From Gemmatimonadota bacterium (GTDB lineage: Bacteria > Gemmatimonadota > Gemmatimonadetes > Gemmatimonadales > GWC2-71-9), in the NCBI GenBank assembly GCA_017889745.1, contig JAGGAG010000069.1, forward strand, positions 1 through 21,606: a DNA stretch of 21,606 nt, in the 5' to 3' direction. Within the stretch, counting starts at the first letter, position 1. Each line of letters starts with the position of its first letter. Made by a program: the position numbers and the translations under genes. This document shows, in pieces, positions 1-7,010 of this stretch. The notes beneath the pieces were generated by a model. It had not been told where the DNA came from. It saw only the letters and a list, made by a program, of their open reading frames with translations, and ran no database searches.

Positions 1-1
1 G

Positions 2-1342
2 GACGAGTTCCGCCGGCTCGAGGCCATGGGTCTCACCATGTACGGGCAGATGACGGCCGGCAGCTGGATCTATATCGGGTCGCAGGGAATCCTCCAGGGC
101 ACCTACGAGACCTTCGCGGAGTGCGCCCGCCAGCATTTCGGGGGCACGCTGGCGGGCCGGCTCGTCGTCACGGGCGGTCTCGGCGGCATGGGCGGCGCGC
201 AGCCGCTTGCCGCCACGATGAACGGGGCCGCGTTCCTGGGCGTCGATGTCGACGCCGAACGAATCCACCGGCGGGTGGACACCGGGTACTGCGACCGGAT
301 GGAGACGAGCCTCGACCGCGCGCTGCAGCTCCTGCTCGACGCGAAGGCGACGGGGGCGGCACTGTCCGTGGGCCTGGTGGGCAACATTGCCGAGGTGGTG
401 CCCGAGCTCGTGCGCCGCGGCATCACTCCCGATGTCCTGACCGACCAGACGTCGGCGCACGACCTGCGGCTGGGTTACATCCCGCTGGGATATTCGCTCG
501 AGGCCGCGGCCGTGCTTCGGGAGCAGGATCCCAAGGGCTACGAGTCGGCGGTGCTCGACTCCATGTGCGTGCACGTGGAGGCGATGCTGGCGCTGAAGGC
601 TCGGGGCGCCGTTGCGTTCGACTACGGGAACAACCTGCGCGGCCAGGTAGCCGACCTCCGCGGCATGAGCGAGGCGTTCCGGATTCCCGGGTTCGTGCCG
701 GAGTTCATCCGTCCGCTCTTCTGTCGCGGGTCGGGGCCCTTCCGCTGGGCCGCGCTTTCGGGTGATCCGGGGGACATCGCGGTCACTGACGACGCGGTGC
801 TCGAGACCTTCCCGCAGAAGGCCGACCTTGCGCGGTGGATCGCGAAGGCCCGCGAGAAGGTGCATTTCCAGGGGCTGCCGGCGCGGATCTGCTGGCTCGA
901 GTACGGGGAACGCGCGGAGATGGGGCAGCGGTTCAACTGGCTGGTGAAGAAGGGCAGGGTGCGGGCGCCGCTCGTCATCGGGCGCGACCACCTCGACACC
1001 GGCTCCGTGGCGTCGCCAAACCGGGAAACGGAGGCGATGAAGGACGGCTCCGACGCCATCGCCGACTGGCCGTTGCTCAACGCCATGCTGAATACCGCGT
1101 GTGGCGCCAGCTGGGTGTCGCTGCACCACGGCGGCGGCGTCGGCATCGGCTACTCCCTTCACTCCGGCATGGTCGTCGTGGCTGATGGAACCGACAAGGG
1201 GGCGGAACGGCTGATGCGCGTGCTGACGGCCGATCCCGGCACCGGTGTCATGCGTCATGCCGATGCGGGGTATGAGGAGGCGATCGACACGGCCCGCGAG
1301 CGCGGAGTGGATCTCCCCATGCTGGAAGGGCGTGAACGGTGA
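2..1342 (+). CDS. hutU: Urocanate hydratase, C-terminal part (5' end outside window)
   Basis: Second step of histidine degradation: hydrates urocanate to 4-imidazolone-5-propionate in the cytosol with tightly bound NAD+. The frame is open from the first full codon at position 2, so the N-terminus is missing; about 446 codons remain of a family length near 550. Visible family marks are the glycine-rich NAD-binding segment GLGGMGGAQP, the urocanase signature FQGLPARICW with its conserved Cys, and the late block SLHHGGGVGIGYSLHSG. The stop codon (1340-1342) lies inside a heptamer-repeat hairpin that separates it from hutI. It is followed in the same direction by hutI and hutG, so a hut operon is clear; hutH may lie upstream. 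Identity is very secure. Confidence 0.97.
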   Translation, partial: DEFRRLEAMGLTMYGQMTAGSWIYIGSQGILQGTYETFAECARQHFGGTLAGRLVVTGGLGGMGGAQPLAATMNGAAFLGVDVDAERIHRRVDTGYCDRMETSLDRALQLLLDAKATGAALSVGLVGNIAEVVPELVRRGITPDVLTDQTSAHDLRLGYIPLGYSLEAAAVLREQDPKGYESAVLDSMCVHVEAMLALKARGAVAFDYGNNLRGQVADLRGMSEAFRIPGFVPEFIRPLFCRGSGPFRWAALSGDPGDIAVTDDAVLETFPQKADLARWIAKAREKVHFQGLPARICWLEYGERAEMGQRFNWLVKKGRVRAPLVIGRDHLDTGSVASPNRETEAMKDGSDAIADWPLLNAMLNTACGASWVSLHHGGGVGIGYSLHSGMVVVADGTDKGAERLMRVLTADPGTGVMRHADAGYEEAIDTARERGVDLPMLEGRER

Positions 1343-1399
1343 ACCGTGGATGGTGAACGGGAATCGACGCCCGTTCACCGTTTACCGTCTACCGTTTAG
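1332..1399. repeat. Heptamer-repeat hairpin, copy 1
   Basis: Four GTGAACG-like heptamers (1332-1338, 1339-1345, 1346-1352, 1353-1359) face four CGTTTAC-like heptamers (1372-1378, 1379-1385, 1386-1392, 1393-1399). The inner stem 1353-1361/1370-1378 is a perfect 9 bp with an 8-nt loop; outer heptamers pair with G-U wobbles and a few mismatches. The hutU stop is in the left arm and the first possible hutI start (GTG 1399) touches the end of the right arm. A related element occurs at 9013-9081. It could act as a REP-like element, an intercistronic processing or attenuation site, or a weak terminator; there is no T-tract. Confidence 0.8.
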
Positions 1400-2628
1400 T
1401 GTTGGCCGTGCCTCTCCTCACCAATATCGGCTACCTCGCGACCTGCCGCGCTCCGGGCGCGCAGGGAGACATCCACCCGGTCCGCGAGGCCGCACTCGCC
1501 TGGGAAGGCGGTCGCATCACGTGGGCCGGCCCGGCGCGTGACCTTCCGGCAGCCCTGCGCGCACTGCCGGCCGAGGACGCTGGTGGCCTGGCGGTGTTCC
1601 CCGGACTCGTGGACTGCCACACGCACCTCGCGTTCGGCGGGTGGCGCGCCGATGAATTCGAGCAGCGCATCCAGGGTGCCACCTACCTCGAGATCGCCGC
1701 GCGCGGTGGCGGGATCGTGTCCACCGTCCGGCAGACGCGTCAGGCCACCGAGGCGCAGCTGGAGGCACGCGCCCGCGGATGGCTCGCGGCCATGCGGGAG
1801 CTCGGCGTCACCACGGTCGAGTGCAAGAGCGGTTACGGCCTCGACCGGGACACCGAGCTGCGCCTCCTTCGGGTGTACCGTCGCCTCGCGGCGTCACAGC
1901 CGTGCCGGCTCGTCTCCACCTATCTGGGCGCGCACGTGGTCCCGGCGGAATATCGCGAGCGTCGTGCCGACTACGTGCGGCTGATCATCGATGACATGAT
2001 CCCGCTGGTGGCCCGCGAGGGCCTCGCCGACTGCTGCGACGCCTTCGTGGAGCAGTCGGCGTTCTCCATCGAGGAGGCGCGGGCCATCCTCCGGGCGGGG
2101 CTCGACGCCGGCCTCCGGTCCAAGCTCCATGCCGACCAGCTTTCCGATGGTGGCGGCGCCCTGCTGGCCGCCGAACTCGGTGCGTTGTCGGCCGATCACC
2201 TGGAGCATGTCTCCGACGCGGGGATCGCCGCGATGGCGCGCGCGGGCGTGGTCGCCGTGAGCCTGCCCCTCGCGACGATGTACCTGAACCAGCCTCCCAT
2301 GCCGGCGAGGCGGCTCATCGAGGCCGGTGTGGCGGTGGCGGTTGCCACGGACTTCAATCCGGGGTCCGCACCGAGCTTCCACCTGCCGTTCGCGCTCACA
2401 CTGGCCTGCACGTTGCAGCGGATGACGCCGGCGGAGGCGCTCAAGGGCGCGACCATCTACGCGGCGCGGGCCGTGGGGCGTGATGCGGAGGTCGGCTCGC
2501 TCGAGGCGGGCAAGTTCGCCGACTTCGCGCTGTTCGATGTGCCCGACGTGACGCAATGGCTCTATCAGCTGCAGGCCAACGCCTGTGTGCGGACCGTCAT
2601 CGGCGGGGAGACAGTGTGGCGCTCGTGA
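1399..2628 (+). CDS. hutI: Imidazolonepropionase
   Basis: Hydrolyses 4-imidazolone-5-propionate to N-formimino-L-glutamate, the third step of histidine breakdown; a cytosolic metal-dependent amidohydrolase. At 409 residues it matches the usual length of about 400-420. Metal-binding and catalytic marks, numbered from GTG 1399, are the HTH pair (H74, H76) in FPGLVDCHTHLAFGG, H244 in KLHADQLSDGG, the DHLEH segment near 267-270 and D318 in ATDFNPGS. The start is uncertain: GTG 1399 and GTG 1408 are both in frame and neither has a clear Shine-Dalgarno site, because the upstream bases form a heptamer hairpin. The stop overlaps the start region of hutG, so the two are probably translationally coupled. 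Confidence 0.96.
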   Translation: MLAVPLLTNIGYLATCRAPGAQGDIHPVREAALAWEGGRITWAGPARDLPAALRALPAEDAGGLAVFPGLVDCHTHLAFGGWRADEFEQRIQGATYLEIAARGGGIVSTVRQTRQATEAQLEARARGWLAAMRELGVTTVECKSGYGLDRDTELRLLRVYRRLAASQPCRLVSTYLGAHVVPAEYRERRADYVRLIIDDMIPLVAREGLADCCDAFVEQSAFSIEEARAILRAGLDAGLRSKLHADQLSDGGGALLAAELGALSADHLEHVSDAGIAAMARAGVVAVSLPLATMYLNQPPMPARRLIEAGVAVAVATDFNPGSAPSFHLPFALTLACTLQRMTPAEALKGATIYAARAVGRDAEVGSLEAGKFADFALFDVPDVTQWLYQLQANACVRTVIGGETVWRS

Positions 2629-3527
2629 CACCATGGGATCGCAGTGACCCGCGCGTGGAAAACATCATGGGACGTGCGGTGGCCGCCGGCGAGGCGCCTC
2701 ACGCGGTCCTGCTGGGCTTTCCAACGGATGAGGGCGTATTGCGGAACGGGGGACGGCCCGGCGCGGCGCGCGGTCCGGCCGAGATCCGGCGCTGGCTCGC
2801 CCGCATCGCGCCCGACGCGCGCGATGCCCCACGGTTCACCACGCTGCTCGAGCATACCACCGATCTTGGCGACATCGCGCTTACCGGAAACCTCGATGCC
2901 GACCAGGCGGCGCTGGGCGAGGTGGTCGGCGGGCAGCTGAAGCTCGGGCGGTTCGTCATCATCCTGGGCGGTGGCCACGAAACGTCGTTCGGGCACTTTC
3001 TCGGCTATGTCAACGCCCGCCTGCAGGTGGATGCCCTGAACTGGGATGCCCACGCCGACGTGCGCCCCCTGCGCGACCGGCTCGCCCACTCCGGGTCACC
3101 GTTCCGGCAGGCCCTCGAGCACTCATCGGGAGCGCTCCGCCGCTATTCGGTCGCGGGGCTGCAGCCGCACGACGTTTCCGCGGCGCACCTCGACCTGGTG
3201 CGGAAGCGCGGGCGCGCGGTGTTCCGCGATGAGGTGACGCCGACGGTCATGCGCGAGCTCTACGCGCAACTCGGCGACCCTTCATTTGTCTCCTTCGACA
3301 TCGATGCGGTGGACCAGGCCTTTGCCCCAGGCGTGAGCGCACCCTCCACCGGAGGGTTCACGCCGGCGGAATGGCTCGCCTTTGCCTACGGCGGCGGACG
3401 CCAGGCCGGCGTGCGCTCCGTGGACCTGGCCGAGTTCAACCCGGTGTACGACCGGGACGGACAAACCGGCCGGCTGGCCGCGCTGACGATCTGGCAGGTG
3501 CTGCGGGGGTTTGCCGCGCGCCCCTGA
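2616..3527 (+). CDS. hutG: Formimidoylglutamase (arginase/agmatinase superfamily)
   Basis: Hydrolyses N-formimino-L-glutamate to glutamate and formamide, ending the hut pathway. Superfamily metal ligands are all present, numbered from GTG 2616: H121 in GGGHE, D144/H146/D148 in NWDAHADVR, and D228/D230 in SFDIDAVD. The protein is about 303 residues, normal for ureohydrolases. The hut context and the NWDAHAD form favour formimidoylglutamase over agmatinase, although agmatine genes lie further right. GTG 2616 is chosen because GGGGAG at 2605-2610 lies 5 nt upstream; GTG 2625, which overlaps the hutI stop, is the alternative. The frame is also open further upstream inside hutI, but that part reads as antisense-like junk and is not used. 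Confidence 0.92.
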   Translation: MALVTPWDRSDPRVENIMGRAVAAGEAPHAVLLGFPTDEGVLRNGGRPGAARGPAEIRRWLARIAPDARDAPRFTTLLEHTTDLGDIALTGNLDADQAALGEVVGGQLKLGRFVIILGGGHETSFGHFLGYVNARLQVDALNWDAHADVRPLRDRLAHSGSPFRQALEHSSGALRRYSVAGLQPHDVSAAHLDLVRKRGRAVFRDEVTPTVMRELYAQLGDPSFVSFDIDAVDQAFAPGVSAPSTGGFTPAEWLAFAYGGGRQAGVRSVDLAEFNPVYDRDGQTGRLAALTIWQVLRGFAARP

Positions 3528-3565
3528 CTGGCGGGCCAAGACCCTCGCTCTGGCGCGAAGCAGTA

Positions 3566-3586
3566 CGCCCTCTCATCATTAGGGCG
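3566..3586 (+). terminator. Possible weak hairpin after the hut operon
   Basis: CGCCCT (3566-3571) and AGGGCG (3581-3586) form a perfect 6-bp stem with a 9-nt AT-rich loop, 38 nt past the hutG stop. No T-tract follows, so intrinsic termination is uncertain; it could equally be a small operator. Nothing else is recognisable in the 85-bp gap. Confidence 0.3.
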
Positions 3587-3612
3587 CCTTCATATATCCA
3601 TGTTGAGGCTGC

Positions 3613-4824
3613 TTGGCCACTGCGGTACGCCCAACGATTGAAGTCGATGCTCCTTCGCCGGCCGCTCCCATGGTGGCCGGACGCATCGCTTCCGTAGATA
3701 TCCTGCGGGGCGTGGTCATGGTCATCATGGCCCTCGACCACACGCGGGACTACTTCACCAACATCCCCTACGATCCCGCTGATCTCACCCGGACGTCGGT
3801 CGCGCTCTTCCTGACGCGGTGGATCACCCACTTCTGCGCGCCGACCTTCGTGTTCCTCGCCGGCGTGGGGGCGGGGCTGAGCGGGGCCGGCGGACGTTCG
3901 CTCCGATCGCTGTCGCGTTTTCTCTGGACGCGGGGGCTTTGGCTCATCGTCGCCGAGCTCACCGTGGTGCGGTTCGCCTGGGCGTTCAACTTCGCGTACA
4001 CCACCCAGGTGTGGGTCCAGGTGATCTGGGCCCTGGGCTGGTCGATGATCGTCCTCGCCGCGCTGGTGCACCTGCCGAGATGGGCGGTGGCGACGTTCGG
4101 CATTGTCATGATCGCCGGTCACAACCTGCTCGACGGCATCCCCCTCCTGTACCAGGGCGACACGCTCATCGGTGCCGGCGCCCGCGACTGGTTCTGGTCG
4201 TTCCTTCACGTCCAGCGCATGCCGATCGCGTACCCGATCATTCCATGGATCGGCGTCATGGCGGCAGGCTACGCCTTCGCGCCGATCCTGCTCAAGCCGC
4301 GCGCCCAGCGCGTTCGCGCGCTCCTGCTCCTTGGCGGGGCGCTGACGCTGCTGTTCGTGCTGCTGCGCGCCCTCAACGTGTATGGCGACGCCTCGCGCTG
4401 GGCCGTCCAGCCGCGGCCGGCCATGACGCTGATGTCGTTCCTGAACACGACCAAGTATCCCCCGTCGCTGTTGTACCTCCTGATGACGCTCGGGCCGGCC
4501 ATCATGCTCCTCGGGCCATTCGAGCGCCTGCGGGGACCGGCGGGAAGGTACTTCGACACGATCGGGCGGGTGCCCTTCTTCTACTACGTGCTCCACATCG
4601 CGCTCCTTCACGCCCTCGCCCTCATCGCGGGCGCCATGCAGGGGTTCCCGATGAAGGCACTGCTCAACCCGCCGTTCTTCGGCTACGGCGAGGGCTGGGG
4701 CACGGGACTCCTGAATGTGTACCTCATCTGGCTGTTCGTGGTGCTGGTGCTGTACCTGCCTTGTCGATGGTTCGCCGGCGTGAAGGCGCGCCGGCGCGAC
4801 CTGTGGTGGCTCAGTTACCTCTAG
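3613..4824 (+). CDS. DUF1624 / HGSNAT-like membrane acyltransferase
   Basis: An integral membrane protein of 403 residues. The N-terminus carries the block RIASVDILRG, then a hydrophobic stretch and LDHTRDYF (D42, H43, R45), the hallmark of the PF07786 family (heparan-alpha-glucosaminide N-acetyltransferase catalytic region, formerly DUF1624). Several further hydrophobic segments follow, probably 8-10 in all, with Arg-rich loops and a basic C-terminus. By family it may move an acyl group across the inner membrane onto a sugar or envelope component; the substrate cannot be read here. TTG 3613 is preferred because GAGG (3605-3608) lies 4 nt upstream; ATG 3670, just before RIASVD, is the alternative and lacks a ribosome binding site. 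The lipoprotein gene follows after 13 nt. Confidence 0.8.
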   Translation: MATAVRPTIEVDAPSPAAPMVAGRIASVDILRGVVMVIMALDHTRDYFTNIPYDPADLTRTSVALFLTRWITHFCAPTFVFLAGVGAGLSGAGGRSLRSLSRFLWTRGLWLIVAELTVVRFAWAFNFAYTTQVWVQVIWALGWSMIVLAALVHLPRWAVATFGIVMIAGHNLLDGIPLLYQGDTLIGAGARDWFWSFLHVQRMPIAYPIIPWIGVMAAGYAFAPILLKPRAQRVRALLLLGGALTLLFVLLRALNVYGDASRWAVQPRPAMTLMSFLNTTKYPPSLLYLLMTLGPAIMLLGPFERLRGPAGRYFDTIGRVPFFYYVLHIALLHALALIAGAMQGFPMKALLNPPFFGYGEGWGTGLLNVYLIWLFVVLVLYLPCRWFAGVKARRRDLWWLSYL

Positions 4825-4837
4825 CGGAGGAGAACGT

Positions 4838-5227
4838 ATGCGGCGTGCATCCGGGTGGGTCGTTGGCATCGTGCTGGTCGGTGCGGTGATGTCGGCCTGT
4901 GGCGGCGGGAGCAGCGCGATTGCCGGGAAGTGGACGAAGGCGATGGCGGGCGAGGGAGATGTCGTGCTGACGATCGCGTCGAACGGTGACGCGTCGCTCG
5001 CGCTTCCCGATGGACGGTGGCCGGCCGAGATCGACATGACCGGCAAGGTCGCGGTTGTCGGCGACAGCCTCAGCATAACCGCCGACGGCGGCCCATCGGC
5101 CTGCGCGCAGCCGGCGCCCAAGTACGCGTTCGCGGTGAGCGGGAACACCCTCACGATCGGGGCGGGCAGCACCGATCCCTGCGGTGCCCGTCACGCCGCG
5201 CTGGTGGGGACCTGGACCAAGTCCTGA
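4838..5227 (+). CDS. Small secreted lipoprotein, lipocalin-like
   Basis: A 129-residue protein with a basic start (MRR), a hydrophobic core and a lipobox-like VMSAC with Cys21 as the likely lipidated residue, followed by a GGGSS linker. The mature part alternates short hydrophobic strands and begins and ends with similar segments (AGKWTK and GTWTKS), as in a small closed beta-barrel of lipocalin-like type; this fold is inferred. Two more Cys residues (SACAQP, DPCGARH) could form a disulfide. A strong ribosome binding site, GGAGGAG at 4826-4832, sits 5 nt before ATG. It follows the acyltransferase by 13 nt, so co-transcription is likely. Its last 37 bp overlap the 3' end of the convergent agmatine deiminase. 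Function unknown. Confidence 0.8.
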   Translation: MRRASGWVVGIVLVGAVMSACGGGSSAIAGKWTKAMAGEGDVVLTIASNGDASLALPDGRWPAEIDMTGKVAVVGDSLSITADGGPSACAQPAPKYAFAVSGNTLTIGAGSTDPCGARHAALVGTWTKS

Positions 5228-5995
5228 GGCAGGGCGGGCCACTGCTGGCTGACGCAGTGGAAGGCGCCGAGCCCCCACACCAGGTCGGTGCAGTCGATAC
5301 CGACCACCCGCCTCGTGGGGAACAGGCGTTGCAGCGTGTCGAGGGCCTCGCCGTCGCGACGATGGTCATACGTGGGTAGCAGCACGAGCGAGTTGGCGAT
5401 ATAGAAGTTGGCGTAGCTCGCCGGCAGCCGCTGGCCCTCGTGCTCCAGGCGCCCCGGCATCGGCAGCGCAACGACCCGCAGGGGTCGTGAGCAGGGTGCC
5501 CGCCCCGTTCACGTCGATCGATCCGCCCTCCATCACGATTCCCGGGTGGTACACCGGGATGCCGAACGCCTGGCCCACCAGACTCGGGATCACGTCATCG
5601 AGGTCGAACGGCGGGTACTTGCCGCCCCACGCGTTGTAGCCCCAGTCGATGATGGCCTGTTCCGCTCCGCGCGAAGTGGTGCGCTGCACGAAGATCGGCC
5701 CATGATCGCGGCACCACGCGTCGTCGGTGGGGAAGTGGTGGAAGAAGACATTGGGCAGGTTGGTGCCGCGCACCAGCGTGCCACGGGCCCGCGACTCCAT
5801 CTCCGGCCCGCTCACGTTGACGTGCACCTCCTCGCGCTCGCTCAGCAGCTGCACCATGCGCGCGAAGATGCCAGGCACCGTCTCGAACTTGCCGGGCCAG
5901 GACGCTTCCTTGTGCGGCCAGCTGAGCCAGGTGCCGCGATGCGGCGCCCACTCGGCGGGCATGGAGTAGCCGAGTTGCGCGGGAGTCGAAGACAT
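5191..5995 (-). pseudogene. aguA: Agmatine deiminase with internal deletion and frame change
   Basis: Intact genes of this family convert agmatine to N-carbamoylputrescine and ammonia. The N-terminal 171 codons read well: MPAEWAPHRGTWLSWPH, DDAWCRDHGP, IIDWGYNAWGGKYPP and VMEGGSIDVNGAGTLLTT. At 5481-5483 the reading breaks. The C-terminal part resumes in another frame with LRVVALPMPGRLEHEG, RLPASYANFYIAN, and GLGAFHCVSQQWP, which holds the catalytic Cys. Between them some 90-100 residues are missing, including the segment that carries the catalytic His (GDDTxGHxD in relatives). A perfect 7-bp inverted repeat (5471-5477/5482-5488) marks the junction. The start ATG (5993-5995) overlaps the aguB stop as TGATG. 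The gene is either a true pseudogene or an assembly collapse. Confidence 0.85.
5471..5488. repeat. Perfect inverted repeat at the aguA deletion junction
   Basis: ACGACCC (5471-5477) and GGGTCGT (5482-5488) form a perfect 7-bp palindrome with a 4-nt GCAG spacer. One arm derives from the codons before the break (Leu-Thr-Thr), the other from those after it (Arg-Val-Val), so the palindrome exists only because the two ends were joined. Confidence 0.8.
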
Positions 5996-6882
5996 CAATC
6001 GTCGATGAACCGCTTCGTGATGTCTCCGTAGGCCTCGATCCGCCGGTCCCGCAGGAACGGCCAATGGGTCCGCTGCACGTCCACCCGTGCCAGGTCGCAC
6101 GGCACGACGATCACCTCTTCGCCTTCGCCGGCCCTGGCGAGGATGCGCCCGCCGGGATCGGCGACGAAGCTGCGCCCCCAGAACTCGATGCCCCCCGCCG
6201 GTCCATCCTCGACCCCGACACGATTGACCGCGCAGACGAACACGCCGTTCGCGATGGCATGACTTCGCTGGATCGTCTCCCATGCGTCAGCCTGCTGCGC
6301 GCCGAACTCGGCCTTCTCCGGCACGAGCCAGCCGATCGCGGTGGGATAGAACAGGATCTGCGCGCCGCGCAGCGCAGTGAGCCGCGCACCCTCGGGATAC
6401 CACTGGTCCCAGCACACGAGCACGCCGATGCGGCCGAACCGCGTGTCCCACGCGCGGAAGCCGAGGTCACCGGGCGTGAAGTAGAACTTCTCGAGATACT
6501 GGGGATCGTCCGGGATGTGCATCTTCCGGTACTTGCCCAGGTAGCGGCCGTCAGCATCGATGATCGCGGCGGTGTTGTGGTAGAGTCCCTCGGCGCGCTT
6601 CTCGAACAGACTTGCCACGATCACCACGCCGAGCTCCGCCGCTACTGCGCCGAGCGCCTCGGTGGACGGTCCGGGGATGGCTTCGGCCAGCGCGAAGAAG
6701 CGGTGGTCTTCGGTCTGGCAGAAATAGGGCCCCTGGAAGAGCTCCTGGAGGCAGACGATCTGGGCGCCCCGGGCCGCGGCGGTGCGCACGCCCTCGATGG
6801 CGCGTGCGAGGCCGGTGGCGGCGCTCGCGGATGCACGCTGCTGCACCAGGCCGATCTGGATGATGCGTTCGGTGTGTGCCAT
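5995..6882 (-). CDS. aguB: N-carbamoylputrescine amidase (nitrilase superfamily)
   Basis: Hydrolyses N-carbamoylputrescine to putrescine, CO2 and ammonia, the final step of the agmatine route to polyamines. The nitrilase triad is complete: E47 in CLQELFQGPYF, K120 in YRKMHIPDD and C157 in VLVCWDQWYPE. The FQGPYF and IPDDPQYLEKFYF blocks are typical of the carbamoylputrescine branch rather than other amidases. Length, 295 residues, is normal. ATG 6882 has no Shine-Dalgarno site (the upstream bases are pyrimidine-rich) but has TATCTT exactly 9 nt before it, so the message may be leaderless. It is transcribed ahead of the agmatine deiminase and overlaps its start, implying one operon. With that partner broken, its substrate source here is unclear. 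Confidence 0.95.
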   Translation of the reverse strand: MAHTERIIQIGLVQQRASASAATGLARAIEGVRTAAARGAQIVCLQELFQGPYFCQTEDHRFFALAEAIPGPSTEALGAVAAELGVVIVASLFEKRAEGLYHNTAAIIDADGRYLGKYRKMHIPDDPQYLEKFYFTPGDLGFRAWDTRFGRIGVLVCWDQWYPEGARLTALRGAQILFYPTAIGWLVPEKAEFGAQQADAWETIQRSHAIANGVFVCAVNRVGVEDGPAGGIEFWGRSFVADPGGRILARAGEGEEVIVVPCDLARVDVQRTHWPFLRDRRIEAYGDITKRFIDD

Positions 6883-6891
6883 GGGGAGGAA

Positions 6892-6897
6892 AAGATA
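6892..6897 (-). promoter_or_regulatory. Candidate -10 box of a leaderless aguB promoter
   Basis: On the minus strand TATCTT is followed by 9 nt and then the aguB ATG. A start site 7-10 nt past a -10 box would fall on or next to the ATG, which fits the missing ribosome binding site. The same box and spacing precede ettA at 19259-19264. No convincing -35 box is seen. Confidence 0.45.
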
Positions 6898-7010
6898 CTC
6901 GGCGCCGCGCGCGCCCGCACGCGCAACCGTTCCGCTCCGACAGCCGTAGGGTTACTCTCTGTGTCCGCCTTCCCGGCGTCCAGGTCCCAATTCCCGGAGT
7001 GATCGATCCC

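Noticed and set aside
3593..3598. TATATC as a -10 box for the acyltransferase gene
   Set aside because: No -35 box at a suitable distance, and the implied start site would fall on the proposed ribosome binding site.
3436..5172. 578-codon minus-strand open frame across hutG, acyltransferase and lipoprotein genes
   Set aside because: Low-complexity Arg/His/Glu/Pro composition and no recognisable domain; the plus strand has three better genes.
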